From Arcuatula senhousia (taxonomy: Eukaryota > Mollusca > Bivalvia > Mytilida > Mytilidae), in NCBI GenBank assembly GCA_963971305.1, contig OZ020313.1:24592602-24656601 (forward strand): a DNA stretch of 64,000 nt. The letters run 5' to 3'. Below the pieces are notes generated by a model. It was not told the DNA's origin and made no database searches. It was given only the letters and a program-made list of their open reading frames with translations. Position numbers and translations under genes: made by a program. Every line of letters starts with the position of its first letter. Within the stretch, counting starts at the first letter, position 1. Of the stretch, positions 47,461-63,712 are shown piece by piece.

Positions 47461-47783
47461 ACCACGGGAAGGTACTGATCGGAATTTGCAAGAGTGGCAA
47501 TATATTTATCAATCCAAATTTAATCCTAGTTACCATCTTGGTCACTGGAGCGGATCACATCTACTGTGTATAATTCACTGGGAGTTGGACACTGTTTATA
47601 TTAGCATGGAACATACTGTAGTTAAATGTATCTTCTCTAATTTTCATCAAATTTATCGACCTCTCAACCCGTTGTGGAAAAATATTTCTCACCCCTAGAG
47701 AAAATTTTGTTCTCAGCGTAATTGCACGTGCAGTTGATGATCAACCTTTTTGCATTTTTTACCTGTAGACATTAGAGAAAAAC

Positions 47784-47939
47784 CTTCTACAACTAAATTC
47801 TCGATGATTATGGAATTTCTAACATCTCGGGAAATAAATTTGATATTTTAATCGCTCAGCAAGCCTTGTCATTAAAATAATCAAATTTATTTCCCTTGAT
47901 GTTAGAAATTCCATAATCATCTCGATCATGTTGTAGAAG
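47784..47939. mobile_element. Palindromic MITE-like element
   Basis: The left arm CCTTCTACAAC..ATGATTATGGAATTTCTAACAT..GGGAAATAAATTTGAT is repeated in inverse order on the right, ending GTTGTAGAAG. Arms are about 65 bp with few mismatches, and the centre is about 25 bp. Non-coding. A target duplication could not be assigned. Confidence 0.7.
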
Positions 47940-48797
47940 CTATATTTCCATTTTTGTTTAAAGTAGGGTGTCAAGGCAAAAAATCAGTACTCCTTTGTAT
48001 CTTTCTAATTTAAATTGGGATGTTTAGGCAAAAAATCAAACAATTTTTTATTACCTTTTTTTTATTAACAATTAACCTTACAACAAAATTATATGTTATA
48101 GTGTATGTTAAACACTGAAAATATATAAAAGTAATTACAGGTAGGAAAGAACACAAATGTTGTAAACCCTGTGAGTTGGCTTTGTTTAAAAGATACAAGT
48201 GCCCTATAAGAGTTGCCAATTTCATACATCATGCTCATCTTAACTCCTATTTTCTTTGAGTATCAGTTATGTAAGAAGCGGGCCAATTGAACAGATGTGA
48301 TGGCATACAAATGGAAAAAAAAAACCAAAAACTTTTGGATCACTGAATTTGATTCAACTAACCAAGATAACATTATTTTTGATTTATCAAAATTTTGAGA
48401 TAAAGATTATTTGGAATATAGTTGAATTGTACACTAAAAATTGCTGTTTCTACTCTATATAACTAGTCAAAAATAATCTAAGATCTTAGGATCTTGTTGG
48501 AATTTGTTTTGATATGAATATGCAATGCATGTTTATTATTATGGATGCATCTGATGATCTGATCCCAAAAAGCTAACATAAAAAAATGATGTGCCACCCA
48601 AACCCTGTTAAGAAATACTTATCAAATATATAACAAACTTTTGAACACACTTCAGTAAATAACAATACACCTTTTATAACAACAAAATAAAATAGTGAAA
48701 AACTGACCATGTTAACTGTAAATGAATATAGAAGTAAAATGTTTCATTGAGCAGAACTCAATATTTCAACAAATGAATTGAAATTGAACATAAAGGG

Positions 48798-48955
48798 CAG
48801 ATCCAGAAATTTTTTTAAGGGAGGGTCTGACTACTGTCTACTGAAGATGAAAATGGGGGTTACAATTTTGCTGAAAATCTGAACAAAAACTATAAAACTT
48901 TCTAAGGAAAAGGGTGTTCATACCCGAAACCCACCTCTGGATCCGCAACTTTCAT
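48798..48955. repeat. Small dispersed repeat with GGATCCAGA-type ends
   Basis: Left GCAGATCCAGAAATTTTTTT and right (minus strand) GCGGATCCAGAGGTGGGTTT suggest short imperfect inverted ends around a 158-bp non-coding unit. Confidence 0.4.
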
Positions 48956-48959
48956 ACTA

Positions 48960-49400
48960 AACATGTGTGCTATATGTTCGAGGATATAAAATAATGCAAA
49001 TTTTATTCATTTTAGTAAAGGCTAAAAAATTAAGCATAATCATCCCTTAAAATAATGTGTGTTAATATATTAAATAGTGTTTGTTTAATAACTTCAAAGG
49101 ATGGCAGTTTTTTTTAACTAATTTTATCTTGAACAATTTACACAGTTAATATTTATTAGTTATTTTTAAAGCCAAATGTCATATAATAAGTTTATAATTC
49201 TAAGTCTTTGAATTGCCAATTATTATTAAATTTGTGTACAATCCCTACACTACCCAATAACAATAACAAAGAAAAATATGTTTAAAATCACTAACATCTG
49301 AACTAAACTAAAAGCAAAAACAATGCAAACTAACTAATTAATGATTTCAAGCACCATTTTAGTTGCAAACAAATTTATTAGACGGTAATCATTAATTCTG
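48960..49400. other. Intergenic, no gene seen
   Basis: AT-rich, nothing recognised. Confidence 0.35.
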
Positions 49401-49405
49401 ACATT

Positions 49406-49619
49406 TACTGTATAGCAGGTAATTGTAGCTAGTTGTGAATTTCGCAAATTGTATCCGAAAGAGGGGTGCTTAATTTAAGCGGTCTTGATTTTTTGTGTTT
49501 TCAGAATACTTTAAACTATGAACATCTGTGAAACAAACTGGACTAAAATTTAGTGGTCTTTAATTTCATAGCGATTCCTCTGGCACCGCAAATAAGCAAA
49601 AATTTCCTGCTATACAGTA
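49406..49619. mobile_element. MITE-like element, TACTGTATAGCAGG ends
   Basis: Starts TACTGTATAGCAGG and ends CCTGCTATACAGTA, an exact 14-bp inverted repeat, followed inside by TAATTG / AAATTT. The TA at the very ends would fit a TA target of Tc1/mariner-type elements. Non-coding. Confidence 0.6.
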
Positions 49620-49624
49620 TTGCA

Positions 49625-52190
49625 AAATAATGATACAAATAAAATATGTGCCTGCAAATAAATAAAAATAAAATATGTCATTAAAAAACAGGATAAAGGC
49701 AACAAATAAAACTGAACTGGTTGGAAATTGACTAGAAGCAAGCTAACAGTAAATTGCAAGATGAAGAAAGATTATTCTTATGTTAGGTAAAATAATTTCC
49801 AAATGATCAAAGTCATAAATAACAATAATGTCATGAAATGTCTTTACACAACTAGGTTACACTGAATTGATATTTGCATTTGAATGAAAAGTAACTGTGT
49901 TGTTTATACTTTAAGCATTATATTCATTGTGTACTTCTTACATAAAATTTCTTAAACAGTTACAAAACTACTTAAATTTAAATGAACACTGAATATCTAT
50001 CTAATTTTCTATAGTTTTTTTTCACCAACTACAAATATTTACTCTGAATCTTTATATAAAATATAAATCGTATTCCTTACACAGCCTTCTCACTTTTCCG
50101 CTTTTTTTTCAAGAAAACATTTTACTGGCAAGAAAATTTTAACAGTATAATATTCGTTTCTAAAAAAATTTGATAGTAATAAAATATCAGTTATTTTTTC
50201 AGAAATGTACTTATGTGGACAAGAATTCAATAAATGTTGAACTACCTTGGATGCAAAACAAGCTTGCTGTCCTATAAAAAAAAATCATATTAATTTTCAA
50301 ATATAAAAACAAACAAATTATTACAACACAAATTAAAACTACAACAAAATACCCGGCAAGCTATTAAAATAGACCAAAATTTCTGTCCTGTCTTAAAATA
50401 TAAGTCTTAAATGACTAAAGTTCCAAAAAACATAAATGTAACAATTAAATAAACATATATGAACACAACAATTTAAATGATTCTTATAAGTTGCACATTA
50501 AGTAGTCCTTATACATTTAAAAAAGATTTAAAACTCAAAAATATTTCAGCATAAAACAAAAACTCCCAAGCCTACTAAAAAATTGGTAACTAAAATTAAA
50601 TCTTCTAATTTAAAGGGTGAAAACCAATTGGTTAAGTCATTTTTGATAATTGATTACAAATGTTCTGTGAACTTGATATATGATTATCTCCCCTTGCATC
50701 TGTTTGTCATTATGTAGAAATGTAAAGCCTGCTTTATATTCAACATTAACTCACTTTGACTACCAAACACAAAGAAATATTCTAATGGATATGTGAATTG
50801 CAGTATAACCTACCAAATCATTTTTTTACAAAAAAAAACAAACAAACAAAAAACAAAGGGATGGATAGACAGACAGAAAAAACGGACCTGAACACTATAT
50901 GCCCCCTTCTTTCATAGATGGGGCATTGAACCATGCTTATAATCATCATAATAAATATTGCCAAATGTGTATAACATTTGTAAAAAAATATTGATAAAAA
51001 TTTACCAATCAATGGTCAGAGTAAAAATATCATTATAAAACAAACTGTAAACTTGGAATTTTTTTTAGCAGTTTCATTTTCATAATTTTTGCGTTGACAT
51101 TGCTTGCACAAAATTAAACTGCATGAGTATTTTTTTCCTTTCATTTAAGTTTATTGACAATCACATTACCTTGCCAATTTAAAACTGCCCAAAATGAAAT
51201 CTATTCTCCTACCGTGAAAAAAAGACTGCACGAAAATTTCCCACTTTACATACAGTATCAAGAAAATAACAATGTATGACTGAAACTTGAGGCCACATTG
51301 ACTACCTCAGGCTTAATTTTTAAGGCATTAAGCCTTTGCTTTTAGTTTTTCAAGCTATCAATACAACTTTATAATTTTTTTTCTTTTCTTTTTATGGTTT
51401 AGGAATGTAAATAATTCTGTAACTGAGAAAAAATTTACAATTTCTTTTTCTTTAAAAGTACAGTATTTTAAAATATTCTTGTATACATGGTAATTATCCA
51501 TTGATAATTATTTTAAACAATTTATACATAGTTAAGAAAATACTTTGGCCTGTTCCAGAAAAAAATGAAGCAACTGACTTCTTCTGATCTTTGGCATATG
51601 CAAACACAGGTAGAGTAAAACATTAAGGTGCCCTATTTTTTGTTTTTTTGTTTCACATATATATATATAGTTACAAGTATAGATATGTTTTTGATTACAT
51701 TTAAATGTTAGATATATGAAAATCAAGAATTATTTTCTGTGTACAATACTGAAAATTTTCAATGCAAGTCATACAATCAAATGAGAGTGCTAAAGTTCAC
51801 AGGTTTTACAGGTACATGTATTATGAATAAAACGCATTTTCATAAAATCCTGATTTCATGGTTTTCTAAAATTCATAATAGCAATCAATTTGAAGTTACT
51901 CTTTTATTGAAATAAATTTTTGCAGGTGTTTAAGAATAAATGGTCCATGACTTTTTGAAGTTCAAGGTGAAAGATCCACCAGATGGTATCAAAAAGTCTT
52001 GAATGTGAGCAACTATAAATACATGCAGATACAGGACTTTTATAAATAGAATTTTAAAGGTCCTCAATCAAAAATTAAAGGTCCCGGCACTCGGAGCAGT
52101 GCTTATATGAACCCCTGTTAAGTGGTTTGCAACACCAAGAAAAACCAATTAAGTACAATGTACATTTATCCTATGAATAATAACACTTTC
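49625..52190. other. AT-rich region downstream of the CD225 gene
   Basis: Could hold the 3' untranslated region of the minus-strand CD225 gene at its right end, but no single poly(A) site stands out. The short frames have no domains. Confidence 0.4.
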
Positions 52191-52195
52191 ACAGA

Positions 52196-52393
52196 ACTGT
52201 AAACCAATTTATTTTCGCTACTTCTATTTCTGTGTCGGAGGGCAATTTCACTGCTATTTATTTTTTGTGATTCTTTATTAAAAAAAAGTATTACTATGAA
52301 AATGAGTTCATTCACAATAATTTATTTTTGCATATTTTTGTTTCTTGCAAAATCCTGGAATATAAATCTAAAGAAAATTAATTGGTTTACAGT
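52196..52393. mobile_element. MITE-like element, ACTGTAAACCAAT ends
   Basis: Starts ACTGTAAACCAATTTATTTTC and ends with its inverse (ATTAATTGGTTTACAGT), with about 170 bp of AT-rich DNA between. It lies downstream of the CD225 stop, possibly inside the transcript. Confidence 0.55.
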
Positions 52394-52637
52394 AATTTAC
52401 ATCTCCAAGTTTGATCTTTTACCAATTACATTTACAATGTATTTATGAATAACATGTACATAGTTTACAATAAGTGAATACATGCGTAATTTTTTAAAAC
52501 TCTGAATGAATAATCTACATACATGTATATAGAATTACCATATAACTAACAATAACAATAATTCTTATCATCTGTATATCACGTAATACAACTCCATTTT
52601 ATGATCCTGACTTTGGTCTTCATGGTCCAGTAAAAAA

Positions 52638-56749
<4,112 letters not shown>

Positions 56750-56827
56750 ACTAGTGTTTAACAGAACCAGAACTTTAAACTGTAAAATTTCAAATTTCTG
56801 TGTTTACGTTTCAAAAGACCTTCACCT

Positions 56828-57719
56828 GGTGGTGCCTAAAATGTGTAACCCGTACCCGTACCCGTACCCGCACCCAGATTTGTCAAAATTTCACATAATC
56901 GCTTCGACTGTAGAGAAAACGCTGTCAATCATTGTGATATTTGACAAGAACCTTTAAGATATAACATTTAATGTTTATATGCCTCTAAACATCAAAACTA
57001 ACTTTCGTATTTTGATGTATTTCATGTTTTTACTCGATACTTCCATTAAAAATTTACCCGTACCCGATGACATAAAGGGCCTTTTCTAATCAAATAAGAA
57101 ACAGATTTGTTTTAAGCATGACTTAAAAGTTACAAAAATATATTAGCAATTACTATATGAAAGTTTATTTGAAAACAATAACTACCCGTTTCACAATTTT
57201 ACTTTAAACCGAGTGACCTATCGCGATTTTATCCTATGTTTACAAATTACCCGTGCCCGGTGAAAATCCGGGCCAAAGTTTTGATAATTTCTAATGTAAA
57301 AAATTTGATTTAACAGAATCACATAAGAGTCAATTTCCAAAATATTCGTTAATAACATGAAATATAACATTAAACAATTACGAGAAACCAATTTACGATT
57401 ATAAAATAAAATTTAAAAGAAGATAAAAGTTATCATTTCTTTGGCACCTTCGTCTTAGTGTAAACATCCGGTTACACATTTTAGGCACCAAAATTTTCTA
57501 ACATCATCGATTTTTGGAAACAAGAATAACTATTTAAAAAACAAATGATACCAGTTCATTGAATAACTTATCAGAAATCTTCATGTGCAATTTCAGAAAG
57601 TTTCATTGCGTTTTTGCTGTTTACGAGCCAAAATTGAAAACGGGTGCGGGTACGGGTACGGGTAAATGAGCCAAAAATGGTACGGGTACGGGTACGGGTT
57701 ACACATTTTAGGCACCACC
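56828..57719. mobile_element. DNA transposon-like element with ACCCGT arrays, 8-bp TSD
   Basis: Ends GGTGGTGCCTAAAATGTG and its inverse, flanked by an exact 8-bp duplication CTTCACCT (56820-56827 and 57720-57727). Just inside each end sits an array of ACCCGT hexamers (three to four units left, about six right in inverse form), with more single ACCCGT words inside (57056, 57184, 57249). An internal copy of the end (about 57470-57496, GGTTACACATTTTAGGCACC) suggests a nested or rearranged copy. There is no transposase. An 8-bp target fits hAT or Merlin; GG-starting ends fit Merlin better. It stands 79 bp upstream of the CD225 ATG. Confidence 0.75.
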
Positions 57720-57962
57720 CTTCACCTTGTAAATGAAGAAAGACAACTCTATCCAAAAATATAACAAATAACCAATTCAACAAGCTATTTAGAACAAAGC
57801 ACCATGAAGTTCTGAACTTCTGAGTAAGTAAGTAAGTAAGTCAACACTTTATTTTAAGAGGTTTATACAGTTAGTACAAAAACTAATCTTCCATGAGGCC
57901 CTCATAATGTATGTACAATAAAATATAATAAATACATAAAAATCAAATAAACAAAATTATAC

Positions 57963-58160
57963 CACAGGCGTTTGGGTCCAGGATTTTATTTTATTATAAA
58001 TAACGTGTATATAAAATTTTTCATTTCGTCTATATACTATTTCCACAAAGCAAGAATGTTTGAAAGTTCTAAAAATAGAACTGACGGAAACTCCCTTTTT
58101 AGCTCACCTGGACCGAAGGTCCATGTGAGCTATTACCATCACTTGGCGTCCGTCGTCGTC

Positions 58161-58193
<33 letters not shown>

Positions 58194-60077
58194 CGTTAAC
58201 AATTTTTAAAAAATCTTCTTCTCTGAAACTGCTGAACAGAATTTCTTCAAACTTGATATGATTGATCCTTAGGTTGTCCTGCACAAAAATTGTGTTCGGT
58301 ATTTTGATCCGTCAAAAAACATGGCCGCTGTTGCTAAAAATAGACCAGGGGGGTCAGACTATTGTTTTCGGCTTATAAATCAAAAAGTATAAGAGATAGA
58401 TGAAATCTGATGCCATGCTACTTCTTCAGCATCAAAAGCTCTACAAAAGTCTCCATTGAGTCGAAGTTGTCAGATGACCCCTTATGGGAGTTACGGCCCT
58501 TTAAAGGTGAAAAATAGCATTTTTTCATGTTTTTGGCCTATGGAATGAAAACTATTGCAGATAGAGAGAAGCTGTTGCTTGCTTAAATGTTCAGCTCATT
58601 TAGCTCTACAAAAGTCTCCATAAGGTCAAAGTTGTCAGATGACCCCTTATAGGGGTTATGGCCCCTTTAAGGCAAAAAATAGAGTTTTTGGCCTATAGAA
58701 TGAAAACTATTGCAGATAGAGAAAAGCTGTTGCTTGCTTAAATGTTCAGCTCGTTTAGCTCTACACAAGCCTCCATAGGGTCGAAGTTGTCAGATGACCC
58801 CTTATAGGGGTTATGGCCCCTTAAAGGCAAAAAATAGTGTTTTTGGCCTATGGAATGAAAACTATTGCAGATAGAGAAAAGATGTTGCTTGCTTAAATGT
58901 TCAGCTCATTTAGCTCTACAAAAGTTTCCATAGGGTCAAAGTTGCCAGATGACCCCTTATAGTGGTTACGGCCCCTTAAAGGCAAAAAATAGTGTTTTTG
59001 GCCTAAAGAAAGAAAACTTTTGCAGATAGAGAAAAGATGTTGCCTGCTTAAATGTTCAGCTTAATTAGCTCTACAAAAGTCTTTTTAGGGTCAAAGTTGT
59101 CAGATGACCCCTATAAGGGGTTATGGCCCTTTAAAAGTGAAAAATAGTGTTTTTTGCTTTGGAATGAAAACTATTGCAGAAAGAGAAAAGCTGTTGCTTG
59201 CTTAAACATTCAGCTCATTTAGCTATACAAAAGTCTTCAAAGGGTTGACATTAAGACCAGGTGAGCGATTCAGGCTCCTGGGAGCCTCTTGTTTCTTGTA
59301 GAAATATTTTTTACCATAAACAACTAGAACATTCTATAACTCCTTTCAGTTGTAACTCTCTTTAGGGAGCAAAAGTAAAGCATGTCAGTATGTAAAAATC
59401 TCATATCGGGTCTTTTTTCCTACGAAGCGAAACAAAAGATCACCACGGACGGAAGTGGCCAAAGATTTTAAAGGGAAACAATATTCCGCCAAATAAAAGG
59501 ACTTCCGAGTGACACTACAGTAAGGTAAAATCTGGGCGAGTTCGAACAAATCATTAGGCGGAAAATGTGGACTCAATTTTATTTGAAATATTTTTACTGA
59601 CGAGTTGGTAGTATAATAAAACGTGCATACAAACTAGGACTCGATGGGTGTTCCATAAATTTTCAAAAAGACGTTCAAGGATAATAAATACGTGGTTATT
59701 TCATTTCAATGATAAAATTGGAAAAAAGTAGAAGAATATTGTCTCCCTTTAGAATTTTAAACTACTTCCGTTCGTGGTGGTTTGTTTGGCTCGCTTCAGT
59801 GGAAAAAAAAGATAAAATTCAAAGTCATTGCGAATTGTTTCACGATAAGTGTGTTTCCAATTGTGAGATTAAACTGAAAGGATTTAGAGAATCACCAATA
59901 TTTCATGTAAAACATTTGATTCTATGAGAAAATATGGGGTTTTCCGCGAGTAAATTTTGTTCTATTTTTAGAACTTTCAAACATTCTTGCCTTGTGGAAA
60001 TAGTATATAGACGAGATGAAAATTTTTATATACACGTTATTTATAATAAAATAAAATCCTGGACCCAAACGCCTGTG
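57963..60077. mobile_element. hAT-like element, 119-bp inverted ends, 8-bp TSD
   Basis: The exact 8-bp duplication AATATAC-type (AATTATAC, 57955-57962 and 60078-60085) encloses an element that begins CACAGGCGTTTGGGTCC and ends with its inverse. The inverted ends run for about 119 bp (57963-58081, 59959-60077) with only a few mismatches. The interior is 134 bp, a pearl-like element (58096-59293) and about 780 bp without a recognisable transposase. The family has a short palindromic relative at 63713-63883 with its own 8-bp duplication. Confidence 0.85.
58096..59293 (+). mobile_element. Pearl-like element, copy 3, nested in the hAT-like element
   Basis: Starts TTTTTAGCTCACCTGGACC with a hairpin in which TGGACC-GAA-GGTCCA forms the tip, then a GTC microsatellite (58150-58195) and about five tandem units of 155-165 bp (marks near 58501, 58665, 58822, 58976, 59131, each with GTTGTCAGATGACCCC and ATGTTCAGCTCATTTAGCTC). 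Ends CAGGTGAGCGATTCAGGC, hairpin, CTTGTT. Opposite in strand to copy 2 and very close to it in unit sequence. Confidence 0.75.
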
Positions 60078-60158
60078 AATTATACTTGTATAATGAACAT
60101 TATTCATGAAATGTAAAACATCATTCAATATTATATTCTTGTTGTAATAACAAGAATT

Positions 60159-62164
60159 TCAAGTATTGTTTTTTAAAAGACTCAAAACACTCTGAATATC
60201 TTTCAATTGTTGAGGAAGAGTATTCCATAAGATAGTTCCAGAATAATGAAAAGTTTTCTTCATAAAGTTAGAATTTGGTCTAGGAACAAATAATTTCAGG
60301 CCAGACTCAGCGGATCTTAGTGAATAAGAGGAGATGTCTGAAGACTTGTCAAATAAGCAGGATAAGTATATAGGAGCACATCCTCTAATGCATTGGAACA
60401 TTAATACACCTTTGTGATATTGTACACGATTCATGAAAGTTAACCACCAAAGTTCTTTATATAAAATCAATGAAGTAGCATGATGTTTTGCATTTAGTAT
60501 AATTCTTGCTGCACGCTTTTGCAGTTTGTAAACCCTATCAATATTTGTACCCGTGGCTTCTCTCTATATAATACAACAATAATCAAAAAGGGGTAAGATA
60601 TACCCATTATAATATAATAGAAGCCGTTCCCTCGGTAGGTATGTCCTCAAACGAGACATCAATCCAATCCTAGATGATATTTTGGAGACTAAGGTTCCTA
60701 TAATGTGTTATCAATGGTTATACCCAGTAATTTTTCATATTCTACATACTCTAGAGCAGAATTATTGTAAATAACGCTAAGAACACCATCTAAATTTTGC
60801 AACCTCTGGTTTGACCCGATCAACATTGATTTAGATTTGTTAGTATTAATAACCATATCATTACTGATACACCATTCATGTATTTTTAACATATCTACAT
60901 TCAGTTTACAGTTAATATCAGATAATGAGTTTGATGAGAGGTGTACTGTTGTGTCATCTGCATATAGATCTGAAGAACCATGTTCCAAGTGCAGAGGCAA
61001 ATCATTAATATGTAAAAGAAAAAGAAGAGGACCCAAAATACTTCCTTGTGGGATACCGAAATGAATATTACTAGAATTTGATTCTATATTGTCCATTACA
61101 ACTTTTTGAGACCTCATTGATAAATAGGATTTAAACCATTGAATTGATAGGTCATCAAATTTATAACATTTAAGCTTTGATAAAAGAAGACAATGATTAA
61201 AAAGATCAAATGCCTTTTTGAAATCAAGAAATAAAACTCCTGTTAGATTTCCCTTGTCCATTGCCTTTAAAAAATCATCAACAATTTTTGTCATAGCTGT
61301 AACACAAGAATGCTTGGATCTAAAACCTGACTGATTCTGATGAATTAAATCATTTTTTTGTAAGATGATCGTAGACCTGCGAATAAACTAATTTTTCAAA
61401 TAATTTGGATAATGCTGGAAGTACTGATATAGGCCTGTAATTATTCATATCAGAATGTTCACCAGACTTATAGATTGGTGTAACTCTTGCAGTTTTAAAT
61501 TTTGATGGAAACTTACCAGTACACAAACTAAGATTAAAAATATGTGTCAATGACTCAAAAATTACAAATGCTGATATTTTCAAAATAATTGGACTGACAC
61601 CATCCAAACCACTACTCTTATGAATATTTAGTTTTAACAATTCAGTAAGAACTTCTTCAGGAGCAATACATAAGTATGAAAATTCTAAATTATGGTACAC
61701 CTTTAGACTTGACCCAGTCATTGAGCTTGTCATTCATGATACAATTTTTAGGGGTTTCAAGAATGCGCTGTGCAATAGAAACAAAGTGGTTATTAAATTG
61801 ATCGCAAATGTCATTGATGTTCTTATACTCAATGCCGTCAACATTAACAGATTTTATATCACTTTATATCTTTTAGATGTTTCCATAACTCTCCAACATT
61901 ACTTCCGGAATTAATTGCGTTAGAAAAATATTCACTTTTACTAGATCGTATTGCAGACGACAATTTATTCCTGGTTTTCTTAAAATTGTCAAAATCTCCA
62001 ATACTGTGATAGTAATCCCTTTCCCCACGCAATTCTGCGAACTCTTTTTTGTGCCATTTAGGTTGCATGTTTCGTTTTTCTCTCTTTGTAACAAAGGGTG
62101 CATGTTGATCTAAAGTATCAAGCTTGAATGAAATATCAATGAAATTCAGATATATGCATATCAA
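60159..62164 (-). pseudogene. LINE reverse transcriptase (CR1/Jockey group), broken
   Basis: Minus-strand pieces in order: linker with RNMQPKWHKKEFAELRGERD (61859-62164); the palm start NIHKSSGLDGVSPIILK, ARVTPIYKSGEHSDMNNYRP and ISVLPALSKLFEKL (61350-61733); LDFKKAFD, GIPQGSILGPLLFLLHINDL and the catalytic YADD at about 60953-60964 (60698-61294); and a C-terminal RVYKLQKRAAR..GCAPIYL part (60159-60540). A frameshift sits in a run of seven T at 61353-61359, and others lie near 61740 and 60690. The endonuclease is absent. Classification to the CR1/Jockey group rests on RT motifs; RTE is unlikely, as the C-terminal part differs from the element at 40009. Confidence 0.8.
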
Positions 62165-62197
62165 TCATACAAATGATTGATATGCATATATCTGAAT
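62144..62197. repeat. Perfect 25-bp inverted repeat at the LINE 5' junction
   Basis: The arms 62144-62168 and 62173-62197 are exact reverse complements with loop ACAA. The left arm is the last LINE-derived sequence (it continues the coding strand), so the right arm is a copy of it in inverse orientation. Confidence 0.9.
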
Positions 62198-62384
62198 GAA
62201 TAATACTGATTGATATGAATGAATTCACTGGATTTTTTTTTATAACTTGTTCTTGCCCTCTGCTTTGATTAATGATTAAAGTACTGCCGGGGCTATAGTA
62301 ATATACAAATTTTACCCTTATCTGACTGTGACAGTAGGGACCCGGTTGCCAGCTTACAAATTTTAAAGATTCACGGTTTAAAAT

Positions 62385-62760
62385 TTACAAATACCAAAAC
62401 GCGGGTATAAAAGGTTAATTTTGATATGCCATATATAGATATTTCAAGGAGTAAACTCTCATCAGTAGCATTTAAATCAAAACATTGGAAGGTCAAATTC
62501 CAAAACTGTTCAGTGAAAACGAAAAGTACTCAAAACCAAAACGTTCGAACGAGGAAGCCAAATCCAGCACCGAGGATATCGACCATGTGCATTACAAAGA
62601 AAGAAACCTGGTGATTTATTCAATTTTGAATTTAACAATCGGAAGTTCCAGCGAGAAAAAATTGGAAATTTTATGGTAAATCTTGTCAGACAAGTCTGGC
62701 GACCAGGCTTGCGATTACCCTCGGGGACCTCTGGTCCACCAGCAGCGGTTAGTTTTAAAT
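62385..62760 (+). repeat. Dispersed repeat family A, full-length copy with linker
   Basis: AATACCAAAACGCGGGTATA start, AAGGAGTAAACTCTCATCAG, AAAGTACTCAAAACC, GAGGATATCGACCATGTGC, then AAACCTGGTG and the linker with CTTGTCAGACAAGTCTGG, CCAGGCTTGCGATTACC and CCACCAGCAGCGGTTAG. This copy shows the family at its full extent, about 375 bp. Frames here on both strands are not genes. Confidence 0.7.
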
Positions 62761-62764
62761 TTAG

Positions 62765-63712
62765 TATAAAAGTGGAGTAAAAATTGTACATTGTATATTT
62801 GAAAAGGAACGGGTATTGATATGTAAATTAAATGTTATGAGGCAACACAACCATCAGCTAGCTTTTGATTGTTCGGATACTAAAAGGCTATGGTAACGAT
62901 TATACCATGTATACAGACACATGGCGTAATGTGTATGACCGAACAAAATGTCAGACAAAATTTGATTCGGTCAGACAGAACATTTTGAAAATTTATTTGT
63001 TGAACACAAAGAGAGAAAAGCTAAAAATGACATTCGGCCAGACATACTCTAAATCAATTTCGCCAAGTCTGCCTTTATAGCCGTGGCTTATTATCCTGGC
63101 TAAAAACTAGTTAGAGTGCATGGGGTAGGACCTTTTTCAGGCACACCGGGATTTGCAATTTATGATCATATTCAAGTTTGGACTGATATTCCGGGATTGG
63201 GACAACATTTAAGAATCAGGAACCGTGAAATTTATTGTACACCGAGACGTTGTGATTTCAGTTTTTTTCTAAAAAAGCTCGAATATTCGGAATTTCAAGT
63301 CAGATCGACAAATTAGACCGTGCAAAATCCATCAATTTTAGCTATAAGAATCAGCATTTTGATAAAGAGCTTTGTGTGTCTCGCTTTGTTCGGCATTTCT
63401 TTGAATATTATTTGTTTTGTTACTTAAGAAGATCACAATTACTAACAAGTGTGAATGTCAATGAATATCCTACAACTACAAGATAAATGGGATTTGAGGA
63501 ATGATCTAAAATTGAATTCGGAAGAGAAAAAAAATTGAAAGTTTAACTTGTTTTCTCGGAAACGGGTGTCGTGTCTTCCTGAAGTTTGTAGACATATCTA
63601 TTAGCATAATTATGAACAATACAGGAAATTAAGCAGGAATTGGTTATCTAAGATGTATACCGAGCAGGACGTGTCGTTTTTCCTGGTTTTCGTTTCGACA
63701 TCTGGAAGTGAG
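62765..63712. other. Intergenic, no gene seen
   Basis: No recognised domain in the short frames 62865-63080 and 63116-63316. Confidence 0.4.

Larger units (their letters stand above)
57822..62168 (-). mobile_element. CR1/Jockey-type LINE, 5'-truncated, with nested insertions
   Basis: The 3' end is the TAAG tetranucleotide tail on plus (57822-57841), preceded in the minus sense by an AATAAAGTGTTGAC step and a GAGGGCCTCATGG step, a common form of CR1-type LINE 3' regions. The hAT-like element at 57963-60077 splits this 3' part from the coding part at 60159-62164. The endonuclease is missing; the 5' break lies at a perfect hairpin (62144-62197). Confidence 0.65.

Noticed and set aside
56845..56872. 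ACCCGT array considered as telomere-like repeat
   Set aside because: The hexamer is not a telomere unit and is placed symmetrically at both ends of a TIR element, so it belongs to the element.
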